64,000 bases of DNA from Massilia oculi (GTDB lineage Bacteria > Pseudomonadota > Gammaproteobacteria > Burkholderiales > Burkholderiaceae_D). The notes beneath the pieces were generated by a model. It worked only from the letters and a program-made list of their open reading frames with translations, was not told the DNA's origin and ran no database searches. Positions 1-10,838 of the stretch are shown here, in pieces. The stretch's first letter is position 1, and every line of letters begins with the position of its first letter. Made by a program: the position numbers and the translations under genes. The DNA is taken from the NCBI RefSeq assembly GCF_003143515.1, contig NZ_CP029343.1, positions 3,472,001 to 3,536,000 on the forward strand, read 5' to 3'.

Positions 1-1550
<1,550 letters not shown>

Positions 1551-1592
1551 ACTGTCTGTTTCAGTGTTTGGATCAGGGGTACGGGCGCTAGT

Positions 1593-2426
1593 TTACTCCG
1601 ACCAGTTGACCAAGCCAAAGTGAGCGGTTACCAGCACCAGGATACCGAATACGATACGGTACCAGGCGAAGATCGTGAAGTCGTGCGAGCTGATGTAGCG
1701 CAGCAGCCAGCGCACGCACAGGAAGGCCGCGATGAAGGCCGAGACGAAGCCGAGGCCGAACAGCGGGAAGTCGGCCATCGACAGTGCCTCGCGTTCCTTG
1801 ACCACAGAATACACCGTAGCGCCAAGCATCGTCGGCATGGCAAGGAAGAACGAGAACTCGGTGGCCGCCTTGCGCGACAGGCCGAACAGCATGCCGCCGA
1901 TGATGGTCGAGCCCGAACGGCTGGTGCCGGGAATCAGGGCGAAGGACTGGGCGAAGCCGACCTTCAGGGCATCGAGCGCCGTCATCTGGTCGACCGTCTC
2001 GACCCGCGGCGGCGTCGCGCGCTGGCGCTGGCGGTGTTCCACCCACAGGATGATGACGCCGCCCACGACCAGGGCGATCGCCACCGGCACCGGGTGGAAC
2101 AGGAGTTCGGTGATCGTGGCGCTGAACAGCACGCCGGCAACGGCGGCCGGCATGAAGGCGATCGCGACATTGCGCGCGAAGCGCTGCTGGATCGGATCCG
2201 AGCCCAGCCCGGAAAACAGGCGCATGACGCGCTCGCGGTACTCCCAGACGACAGCCAGCACGGCCCCCAGCTGGATCACGATCTTGAATACCGTTTCCCT
2301 GACGCCCGTGAAGTTGAGCAGTTCGCCCGCAAGAATCAGGTGACCGGTGGAAGAAATCGGAAGAAATTCGGTGAAGCCCTCGACCAGGCCCATGATGATC
2401 GCCTTGATGGCGAGCGCAATATCCAT
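1593..2426 (-). CDS. uppP: Undecaprenyl-diphosphatase UppP (BacA)
   Basis: Integral membrane phosphatase that dephosphorylates undecaprenyl pyrophosphate to recycle the lipid carrier for peptidoglycan; overproduction gives bacitracin resistance. 277 residues, close to the family norm. Both signature motifs are present: [14 protein letters not shown] at residues 16-29 (E16, E20 and H29 expected catalytic) and PGTSRSG at 166-172 (R170). Multiple hydrophobic helices are evident. The open frame continues 16 codons upstream, but the ATG giving MDIALAIKA is the start that matches the family. It probably heads an operon with recQ. Confidence 0.95.
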   Translation of the reverse strand: MDIALAIKAIIMGLVEGFTEFLPISSTGHLILAGELLNFTGVRETVFKIVIQLGAVLAVVWEYRERVMRLFSGLGSDPIQQRFARNVAIAFMPAAVAGVLFSATITELLFHPVPVAIALVVGGVIILWVEHRQRQRATPPRVETVDQMTALDALKVGFAQSFALIPGTSRSGSTIIGGMLFGLSRKAATEFSFFLAMPTMLGATVYSVVKEREALSMADFPLFGLGFVSAFIAAFLCVRWLLRYISSHDFTIFAWYRIVFGILVLVTAHFGLVNWSE

Positions 2427-2664
2427 GAATTGTGTTGGTGTGGAAGTGATCTGGGGACGAGCCGGCTCAGGCACGCCGACTCGGGCTCGAAGCTTACCAT
2501 GAGCCGGGCCGCCACCGTTGTGCTAACTGAACCGTACGAGCAATTTTGCTGAGGCAATGTGCAGCCTTGGTGCGCCTGGAGCTGCGCGCGAATGAAAAAA
2601 GCGCTTGCCTCGAATGTGAAATCGCGTGCTAAACTAAATCCATGAGTAATCCTGCACTCACCCA

Positions 2665-3072
2665 ATGAGTCTATTATTGGTCATCATCCTTGCCGCGCTG
2701 TCCTGGCTGGCATTTCATGACTGGCAGTTGCCCAACGCATTACGCTACCGACCCTTCCAGGGCCGGGTCTGGCGCAGTTCCTTCCCATCCGCATCCCGTA
2801 AAGACATCCGCGAATTCCTGTCGGTGTTCGGCGCCGCCTTCTCGTTCGGCGACAGCGACAAGCTGCACCTGCGCCCCGACGACCAGGTGCTGGGCGTGGT
2901 GCGCGCCGCCAGGTCCGCACGCTGGATGCCCGACGCGTCCGATATCGAGCCGCTGGCGCGCGCCCTGCGCGAGCGCTACGGCCTGCGCCTGGACGAGGTC
3001 TGGCATGACGGCCTGACCCTCGGCGGGTTGTTCCAGCGCGTGCAACAGGCGCGTGGAAAATCGGCGGTATAG
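2665..3072 (+). CDS. Conserved hypothetical protein with N-terminal membrane anchor
   Basis: 135 residues. The first 18 or so are strongly hydrophobic (MSLLLVIILAALSWLAF), consistent with a single membrane anchor or uncleaved signal, followed by a soluble mixed alpha/beta part rich in Asp, Arg and Leu. I do not recognise the family; short proteins of this shape beside uppP occur in related bacteria, but that is from memory. It is divergent from uppP and converges on the YkgJ-type gene with almost no spacer. The codon use matches the high-GC neighbours, so it is probably a real gene. Confidence 0.7.
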   Translation: MSLLLVIILAALSWLAFHDWQLPNALRYRPFQGRVWRSSFPSASRKDIREFLSVFGAAFSFGDSDKLHLRPDDQVLGVVRAARSARWMPDASDIEPLARALRERYGLRLDEVWHDGLTLGGLFQRVQQARGKSAV

Positions 3073-3073
3073 C

Positions 3074-3355
3074 TCAGGAAGATGCGCAGGCAGGTGCAGT
3101 AGCCCTTTCCAGCTCGCTCAGCCAGCGGATCGCCTGCGGGCGATCGTCGCCGCACATCTCGTGCGACGGCTGCAGGCCGCCGCAGAAGACAGGCCGTTCC
3201 GGCTGACCAAAGATGCGGCAGCGCTCATCCTCCCCCAGTTGCACGCAACGCACCCCAGCTGGTTTGCCGTTCGGCATGCCTGGAATCGGGCTGGTGATCG
3301 AAGGCGCGGTGCAGCAGGCGCCGCATTGCGGCCGGCACTGGAAAGAGGCGGGCAT
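3074..3355 (-). CDS. YkgJ-type cysteine cluster protein
   Basis: A 93-residue soluble protein of the YkgJ/CxxCxxCC family (putative zinc or iron-sulfur binding, function unknown). The N-terminus carries the [14 protein letters not shown] signature (cysteines at 7, 11, 14 and 15), and later cysteines occur in [20 protein letters not shown] and EMCGDDR, which is the family layout. It ends one base from the convergent gene on the other strand. Full length for the short form of the family. Confidence 0.85.
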   Translation of the reverse strand: MPASFQCRPQCGACCTAPSITSPIPGMPNGKPAGVRCVQLGEDERCRIFGQPERPVFCGGLQPSHEMCGDDRPQAIRWLSELERATAPACASS

Positions 3356-3559
3356 GGATATCGAGGATTGCTTGAAACAGAGTCCGCCAGTATATCCCGC
3401 TCAGCTTTCATCGGCCTGCAACATCTTCGTGAAAACGGTTGAATCTACGGCTGCTACCACATTTCAACTAATATAGTTTCGGCGATACAACGTTTGCTTG
3501 ACTGTGCCGCCGAGCGCGGTCTATATTAATTGTTCCTTAGATAATTTCTGGGCGGGAAT

Positions 3560-4201
3560 ATGGACTGCCAACTTGACAGCAAGCCGCGCTGGGAACGTCG
3601 CAAGGAAGCGCGTCCCAAGGAACTCCTGGCTTCCGCGATCGAGCTGTTCGTCGAACGTGGTTTCGCCTCGACGCGCCTGGAAGACGTGGCCCGCCGCGCC
3701 GGGGTGTCGAAGGGTACGCTCTACCTGTATTACGCCAACAAGGAAGACCTGTTCAAGGCCGTCGTGCGCCAGACCATCCTGCCGATGATCGACGATGCCG
3801 AGACCTCGGTGGCGGAGTTCGATGGCCATAGCGCCGACTTGCTGCGCCATGTGATCCTGTCCTGGTGGGTGCGCATCGGCTCGACCAAGGCTTCCGGCAT
3901 CAGCAAGCTGATCCTCGCCGAAGCCGATAATTTCCCCGAACTGGCGCGCTTTTACCAGGAAGAGGTCATGTCGCGCCGCATGCGCATGATCTCGAACATG
4001 CTCGAACGCGGCATCCGCCGCGGCGAATTCCGCGCGATCGACGTGCCGCAGACGGCCCAGGTGCTGATCGCGCCGCTGCTGATGCTCTCCACCTGGAAGC
4101 ATACGATCGCCCCTTGCGAGCGCTGCGACCTGCAGCCCGAGGCCTTCCTGGAAGCCTTCCTCGAGATCACCCTGCACGGCCTGCTTCCCGCATCCAAGTA
4201 A
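3560..4201 (+). CDS. TetR/AcrR family transcriptional regulator
   Basis: 213 residues. The N-terminal helix-turn-helix is clear: ELLASAIELFVERGFASTRLEDVARRAGVSKGTLYLYYANKEDLF, the canonical TetR DNA-binding domain at about residues 21-65. The C-terminal part is an all-helical ligand-binding/dimerisation domain. It lies upstream of pcm, a rhodanese and tolC in the same direction, an arrangement that suggests control of the tolC efflux channel or a partner pump; the ligand cannot be inferred. The ATG is the only sensible start, with a GCGGGAAT stretch just before it. Confidence 0.9.
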   Translation: MDCQLDSKPRWERRKEARPKELLASAIELFVERGFASTRLEDVARRAGVSKGTLYLYYANKEDLFKAVVRQTILPMIDDAETSVAEFDGHSADLLRHVILSWWVRIGSTKASGISKLILAEADNFPELARFYQEEVMSRRMRMISNMLERGIRRGEFRAIDVPQTAQVLIAPLLMLSTWKHTIAPCERCDLQPEAFLEAFLEITLHGLLPASK

Positions 4202-4362
4202 CTTGTCAATCACGCCAGGGACGGATTTCTGGCGTTCATCCCCCTCAAACTGCAGACTGTCGCAATTTTCCTCTGGCTTGGCCGTGCATCGTTAAGATGT
4301 GCGTCCAGAGGCCATTGAGCGATTAGAATATCGGATTATTTATTTTTCCACCGAGAACTGAA

Positions 4363-5016
4363 ATGAATATCGAACAAGCCCGCTTCAACATGATCGAACA
4401 GCAAATCCGTCCGTGGAACGTCCTGGACGAAGATGTGCTGGCGCTGCTGCACGTGGTTAAGCGCGAACAATTCGTGCCGAAGGCCTACGAGAACCTGGCC
4501 TTCGCGGATGTCGAGATCCCGTTGCCAGGCGGCGAGACGATGTTCAATCCGAAGGTTGAAGCGCGCATCGTGCAAGAGATCGCGGTGAAGAAGCATGAGA
4601 ACGTGCTGGAGATCGGCACCGGTTCCGGCTACATGGCCGCGCTGCTGGCGCATACCGCGCGTCACGTGACCACGGTCGAGATCCAGCCAGAAAGCGTCAC
4701 CCTGGCCAAGGAAAACCTGGCCAAGGCCGGCGTGACCAACGTCAGCGTGGAAGAAGGCAACGGCGCCCAGGGCTGGGCGGCGGGCACCGAATACGACGTG
4801 ATCGTGGTCTCGGGTGGCTTGCCGGTGCTGCCGGAAGCGCTGGTCAAGCAGCTGAAGGTGGGCGGCCGCATGATCGTCATCCTGGGCGAGGCGCCGGCGA
4901 TGACTTGCCAGCTGATCACCCGCACCTCGGAAACGGCGCGCGACGCGGTCAAGCTGTTCGAGACCGTGGCCAAGCCGCTGACCGGCGCCGAAGCGCCGTC
5001 GCGCTTCACCTTCTGA
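4363..5016 (+). CDS. pcm: Protein-L-isoaspartate O-methyltransferase family protein
   Basis: 217 residues, close to classical Pcm. It transfers a methyl group from S-adenosylmethionine to damaged isoaspartyl residues as the first step of their repair. The N-terminal RFNMIEQQIRPWNV segment and the SAM-binding glycine motif VLEIGTGSGYM at residues 81-91 are typical. This subfamily often sits upstream of tolC in betaproteobacteria, and some of its members may not repair isoaspartate, so the biochemical role is less sure than the fold. The rhodanese gene follows after 9 bp, so the two are probably co-transcribed. Confidence 0.85.
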   Translation: MNIEQARFNMIEQQIRPWNVLDEDVLALLHVVKREQFVPKAYENLAFADVEIPLPGGETMFNPKVEARIVQEIAVKKHENVLEIGTGSGYMAALLAHTARHVTTVEIQPESVTLAKENLAKAGVTNVSVEEGNGAQGWAAGTEYDVIVVSGGLPVLPEALVKQLKVGGRMIVILGEAPAMTCQLITRTSETARDAVKLFETVAKPLTGAEAPSRFTF

Positions 5017-5025
5017 GGGCGATCG

Positions 5026-5349
5026 ATGCGACAGATTACCGCACCCGAGTTGGCCGCCTGGCTGGCCGACCCGGCGCGCGAGCAGCCGCTGCTGCTCGAC
5101 GTGCGCGAGGACTGGGAGTTCGAGACCTGCAAGATCGCAGGCTCGGTCCAGATCCCCATGCACCTGATTCCGGTCCGCGTGGGCGAGATCGACGACGACC
5201 GGGAAGTGGTGTGCATCTGCCACCACGGTGCGCGCAGCATGAACGTGGCTGCCTTCCTCGAGCGCAATGGGTTCAGTAACGTAACGAATTTAACGGGCGG
5301 GGTACACGCCTGGGCCGTACAGGTCGATCCGTCGATGCCGAAGTATTGA
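5026..5349 (+). CDS. Rhodanese-like sulfurtransferase domain protein
   Basis: A single-domain rhodanese of 107 residues. The substrate-activating motif LLLDVREDWEFE is at residues 22-33, and the active-site loop is CHHGARS with the catalytic cysteine at 65 and the loop arginine at 70. Such proteins (GlpE/PspE type) move sulfane sulfur between thiol acceptors; the physiological acceptor is unknown. It is placed between pcm and tolC with short spacers, so it is probably part of that transcription unit. Confidence 0.9.
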   Translation: MRQITAPELAAWLADPAREQPLLLDVREDWEFETCKIAGSVQIPMHLIPVRVGEIDDDREVVCICHHGARSMNVAAFLERNGFSNVTNLTGGVHAWAVQVDPSMPKY

Positions 5350-5386
5350 CCTGATCCTCAACTAGATGACTCCTGTGGAGATAGCA

Positions 5387-6745
5387 ATGCAGAAACCCCT
5401 ACTTGCCGTGCTGCTTGCCAGCGCGTGCTTCTCGCTCAACGCCCACGCTGCCGACCTGATCCAGGTTTACCAGCAGGCGCTGGCCAACGATGCGACGTAT
5501 GCGAGCGCGCGCGCCTCGCTGGCCGCCGGCCGCGAGCGGATCACACAGGGGCGTGCAGGCTTGCTGCCGACCGTGGGTCTCAGTGGTGGTATCAGCAAGA
5601 ACGACAACGAGTTCGATCCATGGAATATCGGCCAGGTGGGCACCTTGCCGAACGGCCAGCCTGGCATCATCGATTCGAGCGGTTCGAACCTGCGCACCAA
5701 CGAATACACGCTGTCGCTGCAGCAGCCGCTGTATCGCTGGGATCGCTGGCAGACCTACCAGCAGAGCAAGCTGCAGCAGGCGATCGCCGAGGCGCAGTTC
5801 GCCCAGGCCCAGCAAGACCTGATCACGCGCGTGGCCACGGCCTATTTCGACGTGCTGGCGGCGCAGGATAAACTGGAGTCGACCCGCGCCCAGAAGGAAG
5901 CGACCACCGAACAGCTGGCGTCGGCCAAGCGCAACTTCGAGGTCGGCACCCAGACCATTACCGACACCCACGAGGCGCAGGCCGCGTACGACCTGGTGCT
6001 GGCGCAGGAATTCGCCGCCGTCAACGACCTGGACAACAAGCGCAACACGCTGCAGACGATCATCGGCACCGCGCCGGGCAACCTGGCCGCGCTGAAGCCG
6101 GGCGTGACGCTGGCGGTGCCGCAGCCGGCATCGGTCGATCCGTGGGTGTCGTCGGCCGAGAACCAGAACTATGGCGTGACCGTCGGCCAGTTGCAGGTCG
6201 AGATCGCCATGCGCGACATCTCGCGCAACCGCGCCGGCCACCTGCCGACCGTCGACCTGGTGGCGAGCTCGACCCGCCGCGACGTCAACGGCCGCACCGG
6301 CAGCTCGGGCGACACGAAGAACAATGCGATTGGCGTGCAATGGAGTGTGCCGATCTTCAGCGGCTTCGCCGTCACCAGCCGCGTGCGCGAATCGATCGCG
6401 CTGGAAGACCGCGCACGCAACGACCTGGAAGCGACCCGCCGCAATGCGGCGCTGCAGGCGCGCCAGTCGTTCCTGGGCGTGAACAGCGGCCTGGCCCAGG
6501 TCAAGGCGCTGGAAGCGGCGGAAGTGTCGAGCCAGTCGGCGCTGGAGTCGAACAAGCTGGGTTACCAGGTCGGCGTGCGCATCAATATCGACGTGCTGAA
6601 CGCCCAGCGCCAGCTGTACCAGACCCGTACCGACCTGTCGCGTGCGCGCTATGACGTGATCATCAACGGCCTGCGCCTGAAGGCGGCGGCCGGATCGCTG
6701 CGCGAGGCGGACCTGGTGCCGGTGAACAGCTTGTTGGGAGAGTGA
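5387..6745 (+). CDS. tolC: TolC family outer membrane efflux protein
   Basis: 452 residues from the chosen ATG, which follows a GTGGAG ribosome-binding site at 5375-5380. The residues MQKPLLAVLLASACFSLNAHA form a signal peptide cleaved before ADLIQVYQQAL, the usual start of mature TolC. Two internally similar halves rich in heptad-like helices form the channel, and the repeat-end motif VGVRINIDVLNAQRQLY is characteristic. It works as the outer-membrane duct for tripartite efflux pumps and type I secretion. A longer frame starts 7 codons upstream but lacks a good ribosome-binding site. Confidence 0.93.
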   Translation: MQKPLLAVLLASACFSLNAHAADLIQVYQQALANDATYASARASLAAGRERITQGRAGLLPTVGLSGGISKNDNEFDPWNIGQVGTLPNGQPGIIDSSGSNLRTNEYTLSLQQPLYRWDRWQTYQQSKLQQAIAEAQFAQAQQDLITRVATAYFDVLAAQDKLESTRAQKEATTEQLASAKRNFEVGTQTITDTHEAQAAYDLVLAQEFAAVNDLDNKRNTLQTIIGTAPGNLAALKPGVTLAVPQPASVDPWVSSAENQNYGVTVGQLQVEIAMRDISRNRAGHLPTVDLVASSTRRDVNGRTGSSGDTKNNAIGVQWSVPIFSGFAVTSRVRESIALEDRARNDLEATRRNAALQARQSFLGVNSGLAQVKALEAAEVSSQSALESNKLGYQVGVRINIDVLNAQRQLYQTRTDLSRARYDVIINGLRLKAAAGSLREADLVPVNSLLGE

Positions 6746-6786
6746 TCTTTTGGTGCCTGCGCTTGGGTGCGCAGGCAGGTGTGAAC

Positions 6787-6825
6787 AAGCCCGGTAGGCC
6801 AGCGTGCTGGCGCCCCGGGCTTTTT
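6787..6825. terminator. Bidirectional rho-independent terminator between tolC and ribB
   Basis: The stem AAGCCCGG (6787-6794) pairs with CCGGGCTT (6815-6822) and is followed by a T run on the plus strand, with A-rich sequence before it for the minus-strand gene. A second hairpin, TGCCTGCGC paired with GCGCAGGCA, lies just upstream (about 6756-6778). The convergent ends of tolC and ribB fit a shared terminator. Confidence 0.8.
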
Positions 6826-6835
6826 CATTGTTAAA

Positions 6836-7483
6836 TTACAGCGCCCGCGCGCGGCGCCATTGGATCAGTTCGGCGATGGTGAGGATCGGGAAGGCGCGCT
6901 CTTCGGCGAACTGCTCGATCTGCTCGCCGCGCATCATGGTGCCGTCCGGGTTCATCAGCTCGCACAGCACGGCGGCCGGCTGCAGGCCGGCCAGCCTGGC
7001 CAGGTCGACCGAGCCCTCGGTATGGCCGGCGCGCGCCAGCACGCCGCCCGGCGTCGCGCGCAGCGGGAACACGTGGCCGGGGCGCACCAGGTCGTCCGGC
7101 TGCGCATTGCGCGCGATCGCGGCCTGGATGGTGGAGACGCGGTCCGCGGCCGAAACGCCGGTAGTCACGCCGTGGCGGGCTTCGATCGAGACCGTGAACG
7201 GGGTGCCGTAGCGGCTGCCGTTTTCCGTCGCCATCGGCGGCAGCTCGAGCGCGCGGACCTTCTCGTCGGACAGGCACAGGCAGACGATGCCGCTGCATTC
7301 GCGGATCATCAGCGCCATCGTTTCGACGCTCAGTTTTTCGGCGGCGACGATCAGGTCGGCCTCGTTCTCGCGATCGAAGTCGTCGAGCAGGATGACGGGA
7401 ATGCCGGCGCGCATGGCGGCCAGGGCGGCGGCGATACGACCTTCGAGATCGTTGCTTTGAAGGGTGTAGGTAGGGACTAACAT
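6836..7483 (-). CDS. ribB: 3,4-dihydroxy-2-butanone-4-phosphate synthase
   Basis: Converts ribulose 5-phosphate to 3,4-dihydroxy-2-butanone 4-phosphate plus formate, supplying the four-carbon unit of riboflavin. 215 residues, so it is the single-function form without a fused GTP cyclohydrolase II. The metal/substrate motif [14 protein letters not shown] is near residue 32, and [21 protein letters not shown] and [12 protein letters not shown] follow in the expected order. An FMN riboswitch lies upstream on the same strand, which shows feedback control by the pathway product. Confidence 0.96.
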   Translation of the reverse strand: MLVPTYTLQSNDLEGRIAAALAAMRAGIPVILLDDFDRENEADLIVAAEKLSVETMALMIRECSGIVCLCLSDEKVRALELPPMATENGSRYGTPFTVSIEARHGVTTGVSAADRVSTIQAAIARNAQPDDLVRPGHVFPLRATPGGVLARAGHTEGSVDLARLAGLQPAAVLCELMNPDGTMMRGEQIEQFAEERAFPILTIAELIQWRRARAL

Positions 7484-7591
7484 GTGAAACGCTCCTCGCG
7501 GTGGTTGGCGAAAAACGCATCAGGGCAAAGCGAGACCGCGCACCTGTTCAACCGCGAAGGCGCGGGTGAGCAGGCGCATGACAGCGCACAT

Positions 7592-7734
7592 CTTCTTTCA
7601 TCCGGACTATACCGTCGGCCCTGGCTTCTCACCAAGTCTGCTGACCCTGCTCAATGGGAGTTGAACAAGCGCTCGCGGGCTCGACCCGTGAAGGTCATAC
7701 CGCCGGTGGGGAATCGCACCCCGCCCCGAAGACG
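7592..7734 (-). ncRNA. FMN riboswitch (RFN element)
   Basis: Read on the minus strand, the element opens with TTCGGGGCGGGGTG and CCACCGGCGGTATGACC, and closes with CCGACGGTATAGTCC followed by GGATGAAAGAAG, the conserved start and end of the RFN aptamer. It lies about 110 bases upstream of the ribB start codon. FMN binding is expected to reduce ribB expression; whether it acts on transcription or translation is not clear from the sequence. Confidence 0.96.
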
Positions 7735-8107
7735 TCATTACATTGTGGTTGCCTGTTGAATAGGCAAGGCGATTGTAGCAGTGTGCGAAAACTTCTGCTC
7801 AGCAGCTACCGATTTGGGAATCGAATGGGTAGAGATGCGTCAGGAAGTTTGCTTATGGAAATCCCATGGAATGGCGGTCCGTCTGGCGTTTCTAAATTTT
7901 CTGGAATCGAAAAACATGGAATTCATTCAACGTCAGTGATGCTTGGTGTTCCCATGCGTGACGTGGATGTCGAGGGAAGCTAATCAGATAGATTGCGATT
8001 GCTGCAGAAAATCGAAGCATTCGTTGTTTCATTATATATTGATTCTTCATGCTCATCTTTCCAAGTGAATTTATCCCGCTGAGGGATTGAAGGCATTCGT
8101 TAATTTC
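7735..8107. other. AT-rich intergenic stretch without a recognisable gene
   Basis: About 370 bases separate the riboswitch from the end of the putative immunity gene. Base composition drops sharply here compared with ribB. A short plus-strand frame reaching 7983 exists but begins inside the riboswitch antisense and resembles nothing I recognise. It may be the distal junction of the transferred type VI cargo segment. Confidence 0.4.
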
Positions 8108-9214
8108 TTACTTTTGCTGTTCATCCCACTGCCAGATTGTTTTTCCGTAAGTGGAATCAATATGAGGAAATACTTCGCTCGCTTCGAACCACCGCCGTGA
8201 GTCGAGGCGTGCAGGACTGAAGTAATAGCCACTGGTATTGCAAGCTTCTCCAGCATTGAAGCGTAGACTTTCCATTAATGGTGGACTCGAATCACTTCCT
8301 TTCTCCAAATCTTCAAACTCACCATCGATAAGTTCGACGTAGCACCAACGAGTTGGGCGCGCTTTAAATGCGTAACGTGCAACTAGGCTCGGAGCTAATT
8401 GAGGTTTTAGTGATGTATTTGCATAAGAATCGTTTGCCAAGTCTGGATGTGAAATGTTCGCCAAAACGAAAGCACGCATTGCCGCATCGTCAATCCAGAG
8501 CTTTGATCGGCCGACCGCAACTAATGCAGCGAGTCCCAGGTCGTTAAATGTAGAGCTGGGAATGAGTTCGCCGCCTTTTGATCCGTTCCATGCAAACTGC
8601 AGCGATGCATGTGGATCGTCGACAGAAATATACACCCCGGTGCGGGGCGGAGTCTGATTCGTATCTGAAATGATATCTGGTAGCAAACGAAATCTCGGGG
8701 TCATCTTTAGTTCCGACGCATGTTTTCGCCATGCCAGCGCGAGGCTGAAATCGCTCCATCGGCTCACTTGGAAACGCTTCTGCATCGTGTTATCGATGTT
8801 GTGGGCATAGTCCGAAATGTCCGCAAACATGGTGTCAAATTTTTTTTCTTCGTCTGCAGTCGCCCATTGCATAGAGTATTCGCTTAGTCCGCGAGCGCAT
8901 TGATTCGTACCTGTCACGTGATAAACTTTTGATGGATGATCCGCAATAGCCTCTACAATGGATAATTGGAAGTCAGCTAAAAATTGCCATGCATTATTTG
9001 CCCAGTTCTCAGTTGTATCCCGATCTCCCCACTGTGCGCTGCGTAGAAAACGGTCGCGTCCTTCAGCACGGCTTTGTTCAATTTTTTCTTCGGCGAAAAG
9101 TTTCAGAAAATTAACTCGATCCCGCAATCCGATTAGGTATTTCAATGATGAGAAGTGATACAGGAGGGCTGCTTGCTTCTTTTGCCATGGGGTCAGTGAG
9201 ATGATGTGATTCAT
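8108..9214 (-). CDS. Putative immunity protein of the type VI effector (Imm71/Imm72-like, tentative)
   Basis: 368 residues, no signal peptide and no obvious membrane helix, so probably cytoplasmic. The middle carries a striking PRTGVYISVDDPHASLQFAW segment (about residues 194-213) followed by TFNDLGLAALVAVGRSKLWIDD. I associate this pattern with large immunity proteins of the Imm71/Imm72 type, but cannot confirm it. It starts 23 bp after the end of the effector gene, the usual effector-immunity order. Base composition is much more AT-rich than the chromosome around it, as expected for a recently acquired pair. The function is inferred mainly from position. Confidence 0.6.
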   Translation of the reverse strand: MNHIISLTPWQKKQAALLYHFSSLKYLIGLRDRVNFLKLFAEEKIEQSRAEGRDRFLRSAQWGDRDTTENWANNAWQFLADFQLSIVEAIADHPSKVYHVTGTNQCARGLSEYSMQWATADEEKKFDTMFADISDYAHNIDNTMQKRFQVSRWSDFSLALAWRKHASELKMTPRFRLLPDIISDTNQTPPRTGVYISVDDPHASLQFAWNGSKGGELIPSSTFNDLGLAALVAVGRSKLWIDDAAMRAFVLANISHPDLANDSYANTSLKPQLAPSLVARYAFKARPTRWCYVELIDGEFEDLEKGSDSSPPLMESLRFNAGEACNTSGYYFSPARLDSRRWFEASEVFPHIDSTYGKTIWQWDEQQK

Positions 9215-9237
9215 AAAATATCCTTGTGCAGTTAGGG

Positions 9238-10800
9238 CTATCTTTTGATTGCTGTAATTTGCCCGGGTAAGGAGGGGAGGCCAATCCTTTGGTGAACATT
9301 ATTCCCGTCAAATTCAGTTTGCTTCCATCCAGTGTCAAACGGTCCACTGATATTAGGATGGTTTATGGATTCTCGTATTTCCAGATAATTTTCTTTATCT
9401 GCGGAGTTTAACTTGTCATATGCGGAACGCTCGATTGGTTCCCCTAGCGTTTTTTCTTTATCATTTCCTATTTTGTAGAACCTAGTAGTGTCATTTCGTG
9501 GGTCGCTTCTGTTGATTTTGAAAATAATCTGCTCCCCTCCGCCTTCGAGATGATAGTCTGGGAGCGTGTCTTTCGTCTGGGCCGCCGCAGGGCCTTGCCA
9601 CGCCTTCAATGTCTCGCCTGGTTTGATATCGTAGATAACAAATTGACCGTTCACGTTCCAATCTGGCCACACTGCCAGAAACTTTCTCCACGCCGCTCGC
9701 GGATCGGGTGAGTTTTGTATTTCATTGAACACCTTCTCGCTTATCCAGCAATCGCTCATTGCCCGGCTATTGGGGGATATAATCCGGAAAAGCCGAGCTG
9801 GGCCTTTGATTACAACGTTAGCCATTTTATGAAACGACTCAATGTTACCATTGGTTAACGGGGGCCAACCGTTGCTTACCTCCGTGTCAACGCGCAAACG
9901 TTCCACATCCGCGATTTGCGGTGGAAAGCTGAAGTTGTTACCAGTGCTGAGCCATGATGGTTTCGGGTTCTTGGTCCGCATCATAGTCACTGCTGCGGCT
10001 TCCGGGAGTGCACCGCGGTAATGAATATTTTTGACGTCTATAATTCCGTGCCGATTTCTGAGAGATTCCTTCCCAAGTCGAATAACGATCGCGTCTAAAA
10101 TTTCTTTGATTGGGTCGCATGCCTTTTTTAGCCCGTCATCTGCTTTTGCGCGAACCCAGACAATTGTATCGAGCGCTGCTTTTGCCTTCGGTCCAACGCG
10201 AGGAATATCCTCGACTTTGGTGACCAGCGTCCTTGTTGTACTGATTCCTTTGTCGAACGCGCGCAATAGCGCACTAGGGTTCGTCTTCTCCTTGACTTGC
10301 GTAACTTGTTTCGCCAGCCAGGCGAACACGTCGTCCACCTTGAGGCGCCGTAGATACCGCTGACACTCCTCACGCCGTAGCAGGGCAATTACGCACGTCA
10401 TCGAGGCATCGATCGCAAGAGAAATTCCTTTACCAGTTGTACGCCTGATAAACGAGAAGATCACCTTCAGTGCGCCCTTGACCAAGGACCCCAGAACCGG
10501 AAACAGCCCGATGAGCGTCAGCGCCAGCGCCACCCACGACCACATATCGTCCGGTTCCTCGCGCAGCTTCTTGCAGTTCGCGACCAGGTCCCGCACATCG
10601 CAGACCTGGTCGACCAGCGGAATCATCGAGATCGCGGCATCGGCCACGATCTGTCCGGTGGACCGGTTCTCGTTGAAGTCTCCCTGAATCGCCTCCCAGA
10701 ACCACTCCCATGCGCTTTTGTCGTCCTCTGCTTCTGCTTGCGGTGTGCCGGTACTCCATGCAACTGCACTACGCAACTGGGTAGGATTTATCTCGGCCAT
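9238..10800 (-). CDS. VgrG-linked type VI secretion effector with unrecognised C-terminal toxin domain
   Basis: 520 residues. Residues 31-80 (WEWFWEAIQGDFNENRST, then ISMIPLVDQVCDVRDLVANC) resemble an N-terminal module I recall from several VgrG-associated cargo proteins. A hydrophobic stretch at about 88-117 could be one or two membrane helices. Residues 330-430 form a compact region with ARLFRI, YDIKPGETLKAWQGPAAAQ and YHLEGGGEQIIF, which could be an enzymatic domain; an ADP-ribosyltransferase-like fold is only a guess. The first 120 codons are GC-rich like the chromosome, while the rest is AT-rich, so the toxin end seems to have been exchanged. It follows vgrG by 38 bp. Confidence 0.65.
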   Translation of the reverse strand: MAEINPTQLRSAVAWSTGTPQAEAEDDKSAWEWFWEAIQGDFNENRSTGQIVADAAISMIPLVDQVCDVRDLVANCKKLREEPDDMWSWVALALTLIGLFPVLGSLVKGALKVIFSFIRRTTGKGISLAIDASMTCVIALLRREECQRYLRRLKVDDVFAWLAKQVTQVKEKTNPSALLRAFDKGISTTRTLVTKVEDIPRVGPKAKAALDTIVWVRAKADDGLKKACDPIKEILDAIVIRLGKESLRNRHGIIDVKNIHYRGALPEAAAVTMMRTKNPKPSWLSTGNNFSFPPQIADVERLRVDTEVSNGWPPLTNGNIESFHKMANVVIKGPARLFRIISPNSRAMSDCWISEKVFNEIQNSPDPRAAWRKFLAVWPDWNVNGQFVIYDIKPGETLKAWQGPAAAQTKDTLPDYHLEGGGEQIIFKINRSDPRNDTTRFYKIGNDKEKTLGEPIERSAYDKLNSADKENYLEIRESINHPNISGPFDTGWKQTEFDGNNVHQRIGLPSLPGQITAIKR

Positions 10801-10838
10801 TGCTATGCTCCGGCAGGCACTGCGTTATGGGGAAGACG

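Noticed and set aside
1551..1580. Possible LexA box before recQ
   Set aside because: The CTG and CAG half-sites are only seven bases apart, not ten.
7654..7983. Short plus-strand frame beginning in the riboswitch
   Set aside because: The first third is antisense to the FMN riboswitch, there is no ribosome-binding site and no similarity that I recognise. A shorter start at 7855 cannot be excluded.
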